Assembly (NCBI RefSeq): GCF_000186265.1
Contig: NC_014934.1
Span: forward strand, 3,162,001 to 3,226,000
DNA length: 64,000 nucleotides
Source of the DNA: Cellulophaga algicola DSM 14237
GTDB taxonomy: Bacteria > Bacteroidota > Bacteroidia > Flavobacteriales > Flavobacteriaceae
Direction of reading: 5' to 3'
Shown one piece after another: positions 1 through 9,547 of the stretch. The notes under the pieces are model-generated. The model saw nothing but the letters and a program-made list of their open reading frames with translations, searched no databases and was not told the origin of the DNA. Within the stretch, counting starts at the first letter, position 1, and the number at the start of each line of letters is the position of its first letter. The position numbers were made by a program, and so were the translations under genes.

Positions 1-1
1 T

Positions 2-934
2 ACAGATCGTTGTAATTTGCGGTGTAATTACTGTATGCCGTCTGAAGGAATAGACTTTGCAGAAAACGATAAACTTTTTACGATCGATGAACTGATTCGA
101 TTAAGTCAGATTCTGATTACACAGGGGATTACTAAAATTAGAATTACAGGAGGAGAACCTTTTGTCCGCAAAGACTTAATGGTTTTACTACGTGAACTTT
201 CTAAAATTGATGCGCTAGAAGATATTTCAATCACCACGAACGCTACCGTAATTGGTCCCTATATTTCAGAATTGAAAGCACTGGGTATTAAAAACATCAA
301 TGTAAGTTTAGATGCGATTACGAAAGATGTTTTTGAGAAAATTACTAGACGCAAGCAATACGACATTGTATATGAAAATATTATTCGTTTAATTACAGAA
401 GGTTTTAATGTTCGTATTAATTGTATCGCTTTAGAAGGGCAGAATATAAATGAAATTGTCCCGATGCTAGATTTGGCAAAGCACCACAATGTTTGTATTC
501 GTTATTTAGAAGAAATGCCATTTAATGGGGGATCCAAAAAGTTTACGGCCATTGCTTGGGACTATAAGCGAATTTTAGCACACATAGCAGAAACTTACCC
601 CGATTATTATCAATTAGAATCGCCAAAAACATCCACATCTATTAACTATAAAATTCCTGGGTTTATCGGTACTTTCGGTGTGATTCCTTCGTTTACAAGA
701 ACATTTTGTGGATCGTGTAACCGATTGAGGATTTCTGCAACAGGTGATGTAATTACTTGTCTGTATGCCAAAGCTAGTACTAATTTAATTACAGCGTTAC
801 GGGGTGAAAATTCAGAAGAAACAGTAAAAGAAAATATTTTAAAAGCAGTAGGCAATAGAGCTAAAACTGGTTTTGAGGCACAAGAGAATTATAAAGGAGT
901 TTTTTCAAACTCTATGACTTCAATAGGAGGATAA
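2..934 (+). CDS. moaA: GTP 3',8-cyclase MoaA (5' end cut off by window edge)
   Basis: Radical SAM enzyme for the first step of molybdenum-cofactor synthesis, turning GTP into 3',8-cyclo-GTP, which MoaC converts to cyclic pyranopterin phosphate. The frame is open from base 2 and reads TDRCNLRCNYC, the CxxxCxxC motif for the SAM 4Fe-4S cluster. The TTG at 17 lies inside this motif and cannot be the start, so roughly the first 15-25 residues lie outside the window. The second cluster motif CGSC-x13-C (about bases 708-761) and the C-terminal Gly-Gly tail needed for activity are present. The stop overlaps the moaC start by one base, so this is the first visible gene of a translationally coupled Moco operon. 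Confidence 0.96.
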   Translation, partial: TDRCNLRCNYCMPSEGIDFAENDKLFTIDELIRLSQILITQGITKIRITGGEPFVRKDLMVLLRELSKIDALEDISITTNATVIGPYISELKALGIKNINVSLDAITKDVFEKITRRKQYDIVYENIIRLITEGFNVRINCIALEGQNINEIVPMLDLAKHHNVCIRYLEEMPFNGGSKKFTAIAWDYKRILAHIAETYPDYYQLESPKTSTSINYKIPGFIGTFGVIPSFTRTFCGSCNRLRISATGDVITCLYAKASTNLITALRGENSEETVKENILKAVGNRAKTGFEAQENYKGVFSNSMTSIGG

Positions 935-1407
935 TGGAAAATAAATTATCACATATAGATGATTCGGGAAATGCGACCATGGTTGATGTTTCTCAAAAAG
1001 AAATTTCAACACGTGTAGCAATAGCAACCGGTCGAGTGATTTTTCCAAAAGAAGTGTTTACGACACTTTCTGCACAAGATTTTTTAGGAAAAAAAGGCAG
1101 TATTATTCAGACTGCAGTGATTGCCGGAATTCAAGCCGTGAAAAGAACTGCAGATTTAATTCCGCTTTGCCATCAATTGGCATTATCAAAAATTGCAATT
1201 GATATTCAGCCAGTGGGTACTAGTTTGCAAATTTCTTGTACTGTAAAATGTAACGAACGTACAGGAGTAGAGATGGAGGCATTAACTGGGGTTACAATTA
1301 GTGCTTTAACTATTTATGATATGTGTAAAGCTTTGTCTCAGGACATTACCATTACTGATGTGCAATTAGCTAAAAAAACAGGAGGTAAAAATGACTTCAA
1401 TAGATAA
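934..1407 (+). CDS. moaC: Cyclic pyranopterin monophosphate synthase MoaC
   Basis: Acts after MoaA to form cyclic pyranopterin monophosphate. The 157-residue length is normal for the family. Conserved MoaC segments are visible: DVSQKEISTRVA near the N-terminus, KRTADLIPLCHQL around residues 70-82, and the C-terminal block with NERTGVEMEALTG and KKTGGKNDF. The start ATG overlaps the moaA stop, and an AGGAGG-like purine run precedes it. This is one of the few Shine-Dalgarno-like sites in the window. The 3' end overlaps mobA by 17 bases. Confidence 0.97.
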   Translation: MENKLSHIDDSGNATMVDVSQKEISTRVAIATGRVIFPKEVFTTLSAQDFLGKKGSIIQTAVIAGIQAVKRTADLIPLCHQLALSKIAIDIQPVGTSLQISCTVKCNERTGVEMEALTGVTISALTIYDMCKALSQDITITDVQLAKKTGGKNDFNR

Positions 1408-1984
1408 ACTTTACGGATTAGTACTCTCTGGCGGTAAAAGTACCCGAATGGGAAAAGATAAGGGGTTGATAGCGTACCACGGAATTCCGCAGCGCGATTA
1501 TATTTATAAGCTACTGGAAGAAGTTTGTGACCAAACATTCCTAAGTATCCGAAATGATCAGGTTGATGCAATTTCTAAAGAGTTTCAGGTTATTACGGAT
1601 GATGATACGTTTAGAGGTCCGTATAATGGAATCTTATCAGCTCATAATAAATATCCGAATGTAGCTTGGCTAGTTCTTGCTTGTGATTTGCCGTTGATTG
1701 ATGTTCCGTCCTTGAAAGAATTAATAAATGCCAGAGATACGACTAAGTTGGCAACTTCATTTGCTTTAAAGGAAAATCCACTTCCAGAACCTTTGTGTGC
1801 AATTTGGGAAGCAGCAGGATTAAAAGCTTCTGTAATATATATGAATACACAACAAGGCAGTTGTCCGCGGAAATTTCTGATACATAATGATGTTGCACTC
1901 GTTTTTCCTTCAAATGAACAAGTATTGCTTAATGCTAATTCTATAACGGAATACGAAGAAGCACTGAAAATAGTAGCACAATAA
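1391..1984 (+). CDS. mobA: Molybdenum cofactor guanylyltransferase MobA-like
   Basis: Predicted to transfer GMP from GTP to molybdopterin, giving the bis-MGD form used by DMSO-reductase-family enzymes such as nitrate reductase. The N-terminal nucleotide-binding signature LSGGKSTRMGKDKG (residues about 13-26) and the acidic metal-binding segment ACDLPLIDVP (about 97-106) fit the MobA family, and 197 residues is the usual length. The gene starts inside moaC and its stop overlaps the next start by one base. MobA and the related MocA (cytidylyl) proteins are hard to tell apart by eye; the Moco operon context favours MobA. Confidence 0.88.
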   Translation: MTSIDKLYGLVLSGGKSTRMGKDKGLIAYHGIPQRDYIYKLLEEVCDQTFLSIRNDQVDAISKEFQVITDDDTFRGPYNGILSAHNKYPNVAWLVLACDLPLIDVPSLKELINARDTTKLATSFALKENPLPEPLCAIWEAAGLKASVIYMNTQQGSCPRKFLIHNDVALVFPSNEQVLLNANSITEYEEALKIVAQ

Positions 1985-3054
1985 TGAATCTAGAACGCTA
2001 TTCACGACAAACACAATTAAAAGAATTTGGTTTAGAAGCACAAGAAAAGCTATCTGTAGCCAAAATTTTAGTGATTGGTGCTGGTGGTTTGGGAGTTCCT
2101 GCATTAACGTATTTAAATGCTATGGGCGTAGGTACACTCGGTATTGTAGATAATGATGTGGTTAGTTTGTCTAATTTACACCGCCAAGTAAGTTATTATG
2201 AAAGTGAAGTAGGGGAGCCTAAAGTAACTTCATTAATAAAAAAATTAAAAGTCCAAAATTCTGATACAAAGCTTGTAGCACATCATACTTTTCTAACGAC
2301 AGAAAATGCTTTAGAGCTTATCGCTCAATATGACTTAGTGCTAGATGCCTCTGATAATTTTCCAACACGCTATTTGGTAAATGATGCTTGTGTTATTTTA
2401 AAACGACCTTTTGTATATGGAGCTTTGCATAGTTTTGAAGGTCAAGTAAGTGTTTTTAATTATCAAAACGGACCCACATATCGGTGTATTTTTCCAACAA
2501 TGCCAAATCCTGCCGAAATTCCGAATTGCGATGAGAATGGAGTATTAGGGGTTGTACCTGGTATCATAGGAAGTTTACAAGCACTAGAAGCCGTGAAGGT
2601 TATTACAGGAATAGGAGAGGTGTTATCAGGAAAGTTTTTGTTGTTTGATGGTCTGTCTCAGAATTACCAAAAAATAAATTTTAAAAAAGTAGCTGGTAAT
2701 ATTACTATAACAGCACTAAAAGATAGCTATGAATTTAATTGTGCGGTGCCACAAGCATCGGTTTCTGCGCAACAGTTTGCCGAACTATTACAATCTGAAA
2801 AAATACAATTGTTAGACGTGCGTACAACAGAAGAATATCATCATTATCACATAGCTGATTCCATACATATTCCTTTGTCCGATTTAGAAAGTAACCTTGA
2901 AAAAATCGATTATTCAAAAACGATTTATGTTATTTGTCAATCAGGTATCCGAAGTCAGAAAGCCATACATTTAATTACAGCAATTAAACCAGAAGTAAGG
3001 CTAGTAAATATAGAAGGCGGTATTAATAAACTGAAAAGTTATGCTCTTAGATAG
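1984..3054 (+). CDS. moeB: MoeB/ThiF-type adenylyltransferase fused to a rhodanese domain (MoeZ-like)
   Basis: E1-like enzyme that adenylates the C-terminus of the small sulfur carrier MoaD (or ThiS), with a rhodanese domain that could supply the sulfur. Residues 1 to about 245 form the ThiF/MoeB domain: ERYSRQ start, nucleotide motif GAGGLG and the conserved Cys segment NCDENGVLG. Residues about 255-350 form a rhodanese domain with the active-site loop CQSGIRS. The paired C-terminal zinc-binding cysteines of E. coli MoeB are not evident. MoaD and MoaE are not in the window and may lie upstream. The 3' end overlaps the transporter gene by 14 bases. Confidence 0.9.
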   Translation: MNLERYSRQTQLKEFGLEAQEKLSVAKILVIGAGGLGVPALTYLNAMGVGTLGIVDNDVVSLSNLHRQVSYYESEVGEPKVTSLIKKLKVQNSDTKLVAHHTFLTTENALELIAQYDLVLDASDNFPTRYLVNDACVILKRPFVYGALHSFEGQVSVFNYQNGPTYRCIFPTMPNPAEIPNCDENGVLGVVPGIIGSLQALEAVKVITGIGEVLSGKFLLFDGLSQNYQKINFKKVAGNITITALKDSYEFNCAVPQASVSAQQFAELLQSEKIQLLDVRTTEEYHHYHIADSIHIPLSDLESNLEKIDYSKTIYVICQSGIRSQKAIHLITAIKPEVRLVNIEGGINKLKSYALR

Positions 3055-3817
3055 TACTCCTCTAATACTTCTTTGTTTAGGGTTTTTTATTGTTGCCACG
3101 CTATATTCTTCGGTTGGTTTTGGGGGCGGTTCTAGTTATTTGGCTTTATTAACGTTATTCTTACCTAGTTTTTTTGCCATACGTTCTATTGCGCTTATTT
3201 GCAATTTGGTGGTGGTAAGCGGGAGTACTTATTTGTATTTTAAGCACGGCCATGCAAAAATCAAAGAATTTATTCCCTTTGTAATAGCGAGTATTCCCTT
3301 AGCATTTATTGGAGCATCATTTAAATTGAATGAGCGCGTTTTTTTTATTGTCCTAGGGGTGTCTTTAGTGCTTTCTGCTCTAGCTTTGGCGGGTCAAACA
3401 TTTACTAAAAAGAAAGAAGCGAAGGAGGTAAAGGAATACCCTAAATATTTTAGTTATGTCATGGGAGGAACTATCGGTTTTCTTTCTGGTCTGGTAGGGA
3501 TTGGAGGAGGTATTTTTTTAGCTCCCGTCTTAAATCATTTTAAATGGAACTCTGCATTGAAAATTGCAGCTTTGGCTAGTTTTTTTATTTTAGTAAATTC
3601 CTTTTCAGGATTATTAGGACTATTAAATAGTGGAACGATTGCTTTGCCTTGGAAAGAAACTTTACTATTAGCAATAGCTGTTTTTTTAGGAGGGCAATTG
3701 GGAATACGATTAAGTTTAAAGAAATTAACGCCCAATAATATAAAACGCTTGACGTCTTTATTGGTTTTTATAGTTGGAATACGAGTATTACTCAAAAATG
3801 GATTAGAAGTATTATGA
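3041..3817 (+). CDS. TSUP family anion permease (TauE/SafE-like)
   Basis: Inner-membrane protein of 258 residues with about eight hydrophobic segments and the two glycine-rich repeats typical of the TauE/SafE (TSUP) family: VGFGGGSSYLALL near residue 27 and GLVGIGGGIFLAPVL near 150. Family members move sulfite, sulfoacetate and other sulfur-containing or organic anions. The gene overlaps moeB upstream and moeA downstream, so it is translated as part of the Moco operon. A role in supplying or removing an anion linked to a molybdoenzyme (sulfite, nitrite or molybdate) is an inference from position; the substrate cannot be read from the sequence. Confidence 0.9.
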   Translation: MLLDSTPLILLCLGFFIVATLYSSVGFGGGSSYLALLTLFLPSFFAIRSIALICNLVVVSGSTYLYFKHGHAKIKEFIPFVIASIPLAFIGASFKLNERVFFIVLGVSLVLSALALAGQTFTKKKEAKEVKEYPKYFSYVMGGTIGFLSGLVGIGGGIFLAPVLNHFKWNSALKIAALASFFILVNSFSGLLGLLNSGTIALPWKETLLLAIAVFLGGQLGIRLSLKKLTPNNIKRLTSLLVFIVGIRVLLKNGLEVL

Positions 3818-5004
3818 TTACATATGAAGAGGCATTTAGGCGTGTAATGTTGTACACGAAAGATTTTGGAACAGTATCCGTACCACTTATGGAAAGTGTA
3901 AATTGTGTATTAGCAGAAACTATTTATGCTGATAGAGATTTCCCTCCTTTTAATAGGTCTACTAAAGATGGTATAGCGCTTCAGTTTAGCGCGTTTGAAG
4001 CTAATGAACAGCGCTTTAAAATAGCAGGTGTTATTAGTGCAGGTTTACCGCAGCAACAGCTAATACATGCTACCTCTTGTTTAGAGATTATGACCGGGGC
4101 AGTAGTGCCTGTTAACGCAGATACTGTTGTTATGTATGAAGATATTGATATTAAGGATGGCTTTGCAACCCTACATACAGCGCCTAGAGAAGGTCAGAAT
4201 ATACATGTTCAAGGGAGTGATAAAAAAGCAGGTACGGTTTTATTAGAAAAAGGGATTAGAATAGCTGCATCTGAGATTGGTATTTTAGCATCTGTAGGTA
4301 AAACGAGCGTTGTGATCAGAAAAACACCTACTGTTTGTGTAATTTCTACAGGTGATGAGTTAGTGCCCGTTGCACAAACACCTAAGCCTCATCAAATACG
4401 TACATCAAATGTATTGTCTTTACAAGCGGCTTTAATTAAAGAAAATATTGTTGCAACACATTTACATTTGCAAGATGATAAACCGGTCATAGAAGAAGCT
4501 ATTTTAAAAACACTTCAAGATTATGATGTGCTTTTATTAAGTGGGGGCGTTTCTAAAGGGAAATTTGATTTTATCCCTGAAGTTATGGATGAATTAGGCG
4601 TAGAAAAAGTTTTTCATAAAGTATTGCAACGACCAGGTAGGCCTTTTTGGTTTGGCGTTCATGAGGAATATGAAACAATCGTATTTTCTTTTCCAGGAAA
4701 CCCGGTGTCTACGTTCTCTAATTATTACGTGTATTTTTCACCTTGGTTGAAAAATTCTATGGGTTTAGGAGTTAGAGATCGTTTTGTGATTTTAAATAAT
4801 GATGTAGAAATACATCCGGTATTAACGCTCTATATTCCTGTAATCCTAGAATGGGAGGGCGCAACATTAATTGCAAGAACTATTGAAAATAATGGCTCAG
4901 GAGATTTAACTTCTTTGGCAGAAACAGACGGATTTGCATGTTTACCTCCGGGAGATACTAGTTATAAAAAAGGTGATCAAGTGCATTTTATACCTTCAAA
5001 ATAA
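3814..5004 (+). CDS. moeA: Molybdopterin molybdenumtransferase MoeA
   Basis: Inserts molybdate into adenylated molybdopterin. At 396 residues it is close to the usual ~400. Family motifs are present in order: FPPFNRSTKDGIAL (about 44-57; most MoeA proteins have a SAMDGYA-type sequence here), IMTGAVVP, STGDELV, and the MoCF-binding motif LLSGGVSKGKFDF, then FSFPGNPVS. The gene overlaps the TSUP gene by four bases and ends the operon; a strong rho-independent terminator follows directly. Confidence 0.95.
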   Translation: MITYEEAFRRVMLYTKDFGTVSVPLMESVNCVLAETIYADRDFPPFNRSTKDGIALQFSAFEANEQRFKIAGVISAGLPQQQLIHATSCLEIMTGAVVPVNADTVVMYEDIDIKDGFATLHTAPREGQNIHVQGSDKKAGTVLLEKGIRIAASEIGILASVGKTSVVIRKTPTVCVISTGDELVPVAQTPKPHQIRTSNVLSLQAALIKENIVATHLHLQDDKPVIEEAILKTLQDYDVLLLSGGVSKGKFDFIPEVMDELGVEKVFHKVLQRPGRPFWFGVHEEYETIVFSFPGNPVSTFSNYYVYFSPWLKNSMGLGVRDRFVILNNDVEIHPVLTLYIPVILEWEGATLIARTIENNGSGDLTSLAETDGFACLPPGDTSYKKGDQVHFIPSK

Positions 5005-5007
5005 TAT

Positions 5008-5044
5008 AAAAAAAGCGTCTGAATTTCTTCAGACGCTTTTTTTA
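5008..5044 (+). terminator. Rho-independent terminator after moeA
   Basis: A perfect 13-bp stem (AAAAGCGTCTGAA, 5011-5023, against 5028-5040) with a 4-base loop is followed by a T run. The A-rich 5' side also makes it usable from the opposite strand, so it could also terminate the convergent amidohydrolase gene. Confidence 0.9.
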
Positions 5045-5060
5045 TAAGGTGAAATCTAAG

Positions 5061-6356
5061 CTATTTTTTACCTTCATATTTCCTCATGTAACGTTTCCAT
5101 AGTTCTGTTTGGTGCGTTTCTAGGGATAAATCGCGTCCGTCAATATATGCGTGAGTTAATTGATTACTTCGTGTATCTAGTGCATCCCCTTCAGAGATAA
5201 AAAGCGTAGCACTTTTGCCTACTTCTAAGGTCCCATAGTCTGCATCAATACCTAATATTTTAGCAGTGTTTCCTGTGATTAATTGCAAAGCAGCTTCTTT
5301 GTCTAAACCTTGACCTACGGTTTGCCCAGCATAAAAAGGTAAGTTTCTGGTTTGAAAATTAGCAGCAGATGCGTTTTGAATCCCTACTAATACTCCAGCG
5401 TCAAATAAGAGTTTTGGATTCTTATAAGGTAAATCATAGTCATCATCTTCGAAATTTGGATTGTTGTGGGTAAAATTGATTAACACCGCAATGTTGTTTT
5501 CTTTTAGAAAATCGGTGATTTTATAAGCTCGGTATCCGCCCACGATTACAATTTCTTTTACACCATTGGCTTTTGCTAATGTTACAGCATCAATAATTTC
5601 TTTCTCGCCGTCGGTATAGATATATAGTTTCTGATTGCCATCAAATAACCCGCTCATTGCTTTATAAGCTAGATTCATTTCAGGGGCAGCAGCTTTACCA
5701 TAAGCCATAGCATTTTTAAAGAACGTAGTAATCTCATCTAGTTCTTCAGTATATTTCTCATTGGGCTTAAAACCACGTTCTTCACCCATCCACCAGCGAC
5801 CTTGCTTAAAAGAGTTTGGCCAGTTCATGTGAATTCCGTCATCTACTTTTACGGCAGCATCTTCCCAATTCCATGCATCAAATTGCACAATAGAAGAGGT
5901 TCCAGAGATACGACCTCCCTGTGGTGCTATCTGTCCAAGAAGTACGCCATTTGGGCGCATACTTTCAACTACTTTAGATTCTGCATTGTAGGCAATTAGA
6001 CTGCGAATATGAGGGATCATATCTCCTATTTCATCTTGGTCATCACTGGCACGTACGGCATCTACTTCAACCAAACCTAAAGATTTTGCTGGAGCAATAA
6101 AACCAGGGTATACATGCTTTCCTGTAGCATTAATGATGGTTCCTTTTCTGGCAATTCTCATTTTGGCATCACCTACAAATGTAATTTTGCCAGCCTCAAA
6201 CATAAGTAGCGAGTTTTCTATTACTTTTCCATTGCCCAAGTGTGCGGTAGCGCCTTCTATGGTAATGGCTTCCGTTTGTGCAGGCGCAGGTGTCTGCTGT
6301 GCAAAACTGAATGATGTGGCACATAATAATACGAGTATATATGTTATTTTTTTCAT
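5061..6356 (-). CDS. Secreted amidohydrolase-like protein, metal ligands apparently lost
   Basis: A 431-residue protein with an N-terminal signal peptide ending in SFAQQ. The composite-domain architecture is that of imidazolonepropionase-like amidohydrolases: an N-terminal beta-sandwich strand region, the 'GKHVYPGFI' entry and the C-terminal 'GTLEVGKSATL' segment. The usual HxH metal-binding motif that follows 'PGFID' is replaced by APAKS (residues 88-92), and the late catalytic Asp segment reads VGIQNAS. It is therefore probably a catalytically inactive partner of the 982-residue amidohydrolase encoded just upstream on the same strand (99-base gap). The substrate is unknown. Confidence 0.85.
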   Translation of the reverse strand: MKKITYILVLLCATSFSFAQQTPAPAQTEAITIEGATAHLGNGKVIENSLLMFEAGKITFVGDAKMRIARKGTIINATGKHVYPGFIAPAKSLGLVEVDAVRASDDQDEIGDMIPHIRSLIAYNAESKVVESMRPNGVLLGQIAPQGGRISGTSSIVQFDAWNWEDAAVKVDDGIHMNWPNSFKQGRWWMGEERGFKPNEKYTEELDEITTFFKNAMAYGKAAAPEMNLAYKAMSGLFDGNQKLYIYTDGEKEIIDAVTLAKANGVKEIVIVGGYRAYKITDFLKENNIAVLINFTHNNPNFEDDDYDLPYKNPKLLFDAGVLVGIQNASAANFQTRNLPFYAGQTVGQGLDKEAALQLITGNTAKILGIDADYGTLEVGKSATLFISEGDALDTRSNQLTHAYIDGRDLSLETHQTELWKRYMRKYEGKK

Positions 6357-6455
6357 TTTTGTATTTTTAAAATTTAGCTTTTAAGAACCAAACGCTATAG
6401 TGTTGTTGTACTATTTAATTCCTTTAAAATAAATATCAAGTAACCATAAGTGCTC

Positions 6456-9404
6456 TTATAAACTATCACAATTAAATTCTTCTTTGTCCTTTTTTGAAGG
6501 TTTTTGAGTGGGTTTACCACCTTCTTTTTCTAGAAGCATCATTGTAATTAGTTCGTTTCGTTCTTTTGCTATAGCTTCCCTTTGTAATTTGTCTTTTTCA
6601 ATATCAAAATAAACAGCACCATCAACTAGTGTTTTTTCAGATTTAGCGTAAACGGATAATGGATGATCTGACCACAAAACTAAATCAGCATCTTTACCTT
6701 CTTTTATACTTCCTGTTCTATCATCTAAGTGTAAAAGTTTTGCAGGATTAATAGTAACCATCTTCCAAGCCTCTTCCTCAGAAACGCCACCATATTTTAC
6801 AATTTTACCAGCTTCTTGATTAAGTCTACGAGACATTTCGCGATCATCACTATTAATGGCTACCGTAATTCCTTGACTGTGCATAATAGCTGCATTGTAA
6901 GGTATTGCGTCATTAACTTCATATTTATAGGCCCACCAATCGCTAAATGTAGAAGCACCAACACCGTGTTCTTTCATTTTATCGGCAACTTTATAACCTT
7001 CTAAAATATGCGTAAATGTGTTGATTCTAAAGTTGAATTTATCAGCAACTTTCATTAACATATTAATTTCACTTTGTACATAAGAGTGACAACTAATAAA
7101 ACGCTCACCATTTAGAATTTCAGCAATAACTTCCATCTCTTCGTCGTAGCGGTACGATTTTCCACTTTTCTTAAGTGCATCGTATTCTTTTCCTCTTTGA
7201 AAATAATTGATATATACTTGTTCAACACCCATTCTTGTTTGTGGAAAACGACTGAAACTACCCCAGTTAGATTGTTTTACATTTTCACCCAAAGCAAATT
7301 TTATAAATTTAGGACTGTTGTCGTAAATCATGTTTTTTGCAGATTCGCCCCATTTTAATTTTATGATTGCAGAACGACCACCGATTGGGTTTGCAGAACC
7401 ATGCAAGAGTTGGCCAGAGGTAACACCACCCGCCAAGTTGCGGTAAATATTCATGTCTTCAATATTCACAACGTCTTCCATAGTAACTTCTGCAGAAGAG
7501 TTTTGCCCTGCTTCATTTACATCTAAAAGTGCTATATGGGTGTGTTCATCTATAATTCCTGCCGTTAAATGCTTACCAGTAGCATCTATAACTTTTGCGC
7601 TACCGCCATTTAAATTCGTGCCAATTTTAGTAATTTTTCCATTTTTGACCAGAACATCGGTATTTTTTAAAACTCCTGCATCTTCGCTAGTCCATACTGT
7701 AGCGTTTTTAAATAAGATAGTTTCTTGCTGAGGTATTGAAGTATAACCGTATCCAATATTAGGGTAGGTTATAGGCATAATCTTAGGAGTTTTTTTCTCC
7801 TTTTCGTCCTTCTCTTTGTCTTCAAAACTTTTTGTTTTTGTTGCTTTAAAATTACCTTCTTTTCCGTTTGGTAAAATTAATCGTCCTGATAATTCATCGG
7901 TTGTAGTCACCAACCCGGTCATCCGGTATATTTTTTTACCTTCATCTGTGGAAAAGGATACATCTAACCAGTCATTTGCAAAACTAATTTTAGCTTTTAG
8001 TTTTACGGTGTCTTGCTTAATATCAACTTTAGGCTTGCTAGCTTCTCCAGTTATAGAGATAGCAAACGCAGTACCATCAGTATTTAAACTATAATCACCT
8101 CTAATATCTTTTAAGTTGATGTCATTTACGATGGTCTTACTACCTTGAACCCAGTTTTCATATAAGGTTGTATTCTTTTCAAAAATATCACCAGAGGTAA
8201 TTAAGAAGTTGGCATAACTACCTGTTTGTAAAGAACCTATTTTTGAACTTTTACCTAATATAGCTGCGGGTACGGTTGTTAGTGCTTCTAAAGCTTTTGT
8301 TTTTGAAAGTCCGTAAGTAATAGCTTTCATTATATTTTCTTTAAATTTTGCAGATGATTTTGAATCATGTATGGTAAAAGAAAAGGAAATACCATTATCT
8401 GCCATCATTTTAGGTGTCAAAGGCGCTTGATTCCAGTAGCGCATATCTTCTAATGAGACATAACCTGCTTGGTAGGGGTTAGCTACATCATAGGCATCAG
8501 GAAAATTTAAGGGCAAAATATATTGTGCACCTGTAGCTTTTATATCGGCAATGTTTTCATACTCATCGCCACCAGCAACAATCGCATATTGTATGCCATT
8601 AGCGTCTCCTATTTTATCGGCTAATAGATCATTGCCTTTGTCTTTAGCTTCAAAAATTTGCACTAAATTTTTATTAGCAATTAGAGCCTCTAGGGAACGG
8701 TCTTTAGTTTCAGATTTTCCTTGAGCATACCAGCTCATATCGCTGTACATTTGGCGCAATAGGGCAGTAGTACCCATTAATGATGTTGGATACGACTGAT
8801 TTTTTATCACACTACGCTCAAAAGAAAAGTATTGTGCAGATTTATCATCTAATACACGGTTGGCATCAGTGCCATCTGTATTTAATGCGATTAAGACTCC
8901 AGTACCTCTAGCAATTCCGTCTTGAAGGTGACTGTTTACAACGCCAAATCCAGCTTCTAATAATTCTTTTGCTTTTTTAGTATCATATTTAAATTCGGTG
9001 ATGCCATTTTTCTCTGGCATAATATGATCATTCCAGTAGAAACCTTCTCTTGTAGGTTCGTAGGATGCTGTTCTTCCGCTTCTAGATGGTCGCTTTGGTT
9101 TTTCAATTCCAAAATCAGAATAGATATCAATAAAAGAAGGGTAGATAGACTTTCCGCTCAAATCAATAGTAACGGTGTTTTTTGGTACCATAACTGTTTT
9201 ACCAGCTTGCACTACTTTACCATTTTGGATTAAAAGTGTTCCGTTCTCAATAATTTGAGTTGGCGTTACATAAATTTTAGCGTTGGTAAAAGCCGTGTAG
9301 TTGTTGTTTTTAGATTTTACACCATCATTTTTAGGAAAATAATCTTGCGCAAATAGATAACTGCTGCACCATAGGAAGGTGAGCACGAGTAATCGCATTT
9401 TCAT
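6456..9404 (-). CDS. Secreted double-domain amidohydrolase
   Basis: A 982-residue exported protein (signal peptide ending SSYLFAQD) with two tandem amidohydrolase-like domains. The N-terminal domain (about 35-430) has no HxH after YPSFIDIYSDFG and appears non-catalytic. A linker rich in Lys and Glu lies near 525-540. The C-terminal domain (about 560-960) keeps the full metal and catalytic set: HTH at 621-623, His773, His799 and Asp853/854 in INSDD. It probably hydrolyses a cyclic amide or peptide in the periplasm, but the substrate cannot be inferred. The smaller amidohydrolase gene follows and may be co-transcribed. Confidence 0.88.
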   Translation of the reverse strand: MKMRLLVLTFLWCSSYLFAQDYFPKNDGVKSKNNNYTAFTNAKIYVTPTQIIENGTLLIQNGKVVQAGKTVMVPKNTVTIDLSGKSIYPSFIDIYSDFGIEKPKRPSRSGRTASYEPTREGFYWNDHIMPEKNGITEFKYDTKKAKELLEAGFGVVNSHLQDGIARGTGVLIALNTDGTDANRVLDDKSAQYFSFERSVIKNQSYPTSLMGTTALLRQMYSDMSWYAQGKSETKDRSLEALIANKNLVQIFEAKDKGNDLLADKIGDANGIQYAIVAGGDEYENIADIKATGAQYILPLNFPDAYDVANPYQAGYVSLEDMRYWNQAPLTPKMMADNGISFSFTIHDSKSSAKFKENIMKAITYGLSKTKALEALTTVPAAILGKSSKIGSLQTGSYANFLITSGDIFEKNTTLYENWVQGSKTIVNDINLKDIRGDYSLNTDGTAFAISITGEASKPKVDIKQDTVKLKAKISFANDWLDVSFSTDEGKKIYRMTGLVTTTDELSGRLILPNGKEGNFKATKTKSFEDKEKDEKEKKTPKIMPITYPNIGYGYTSIPQQETILFKNATVWTSEDAGVLKNTDVLVKNGKITKIGTNLNGGSAKVIDATGKHLTAGIIDEHTHIALLDVNEAGQNSSAEVTMEDVVNIEDMNIYRNLAGGVTSGQLLHGSANPIGGRSAIIKLKWGESAKNMIYDNSPKFIKFALGENVKQSNWGSFSRFPQTRMGVEQVYINYFQRGKEYDALKKSGKSYRYDEEMEVIAEILNGERFISCHSYVQSEINMLMKVADKFNFRINTFTHILEGYKVADKMKEHGVGASTFSDWWAYKYEVNDAIPYNAAIMHSQGITVAINSDDREMSRRLNQEAGKIVKYGGVSEEEAWKMVTINPAKLLHLDDRTGSIKEGKDADLVLWSDHPLSVYAKSEKTLVDGAVYFDIEKDKLQREAIAKERNELITMMLLEKEGGKPTQKPSKKDKEEFNCDSL

Positions 9405-9547
9405 ATATGTAGTTTTAGTTAATTAGTCTGTCTTAAAAATAAGTTAAATAGCAAGTATATGGAAAGTATCACTTTGATTTTAACAGAGTATTGGCATCCT
9501 TATATCAACTTATAAAAAAAACAGCTTTAAAATTGAAAATAGATATT

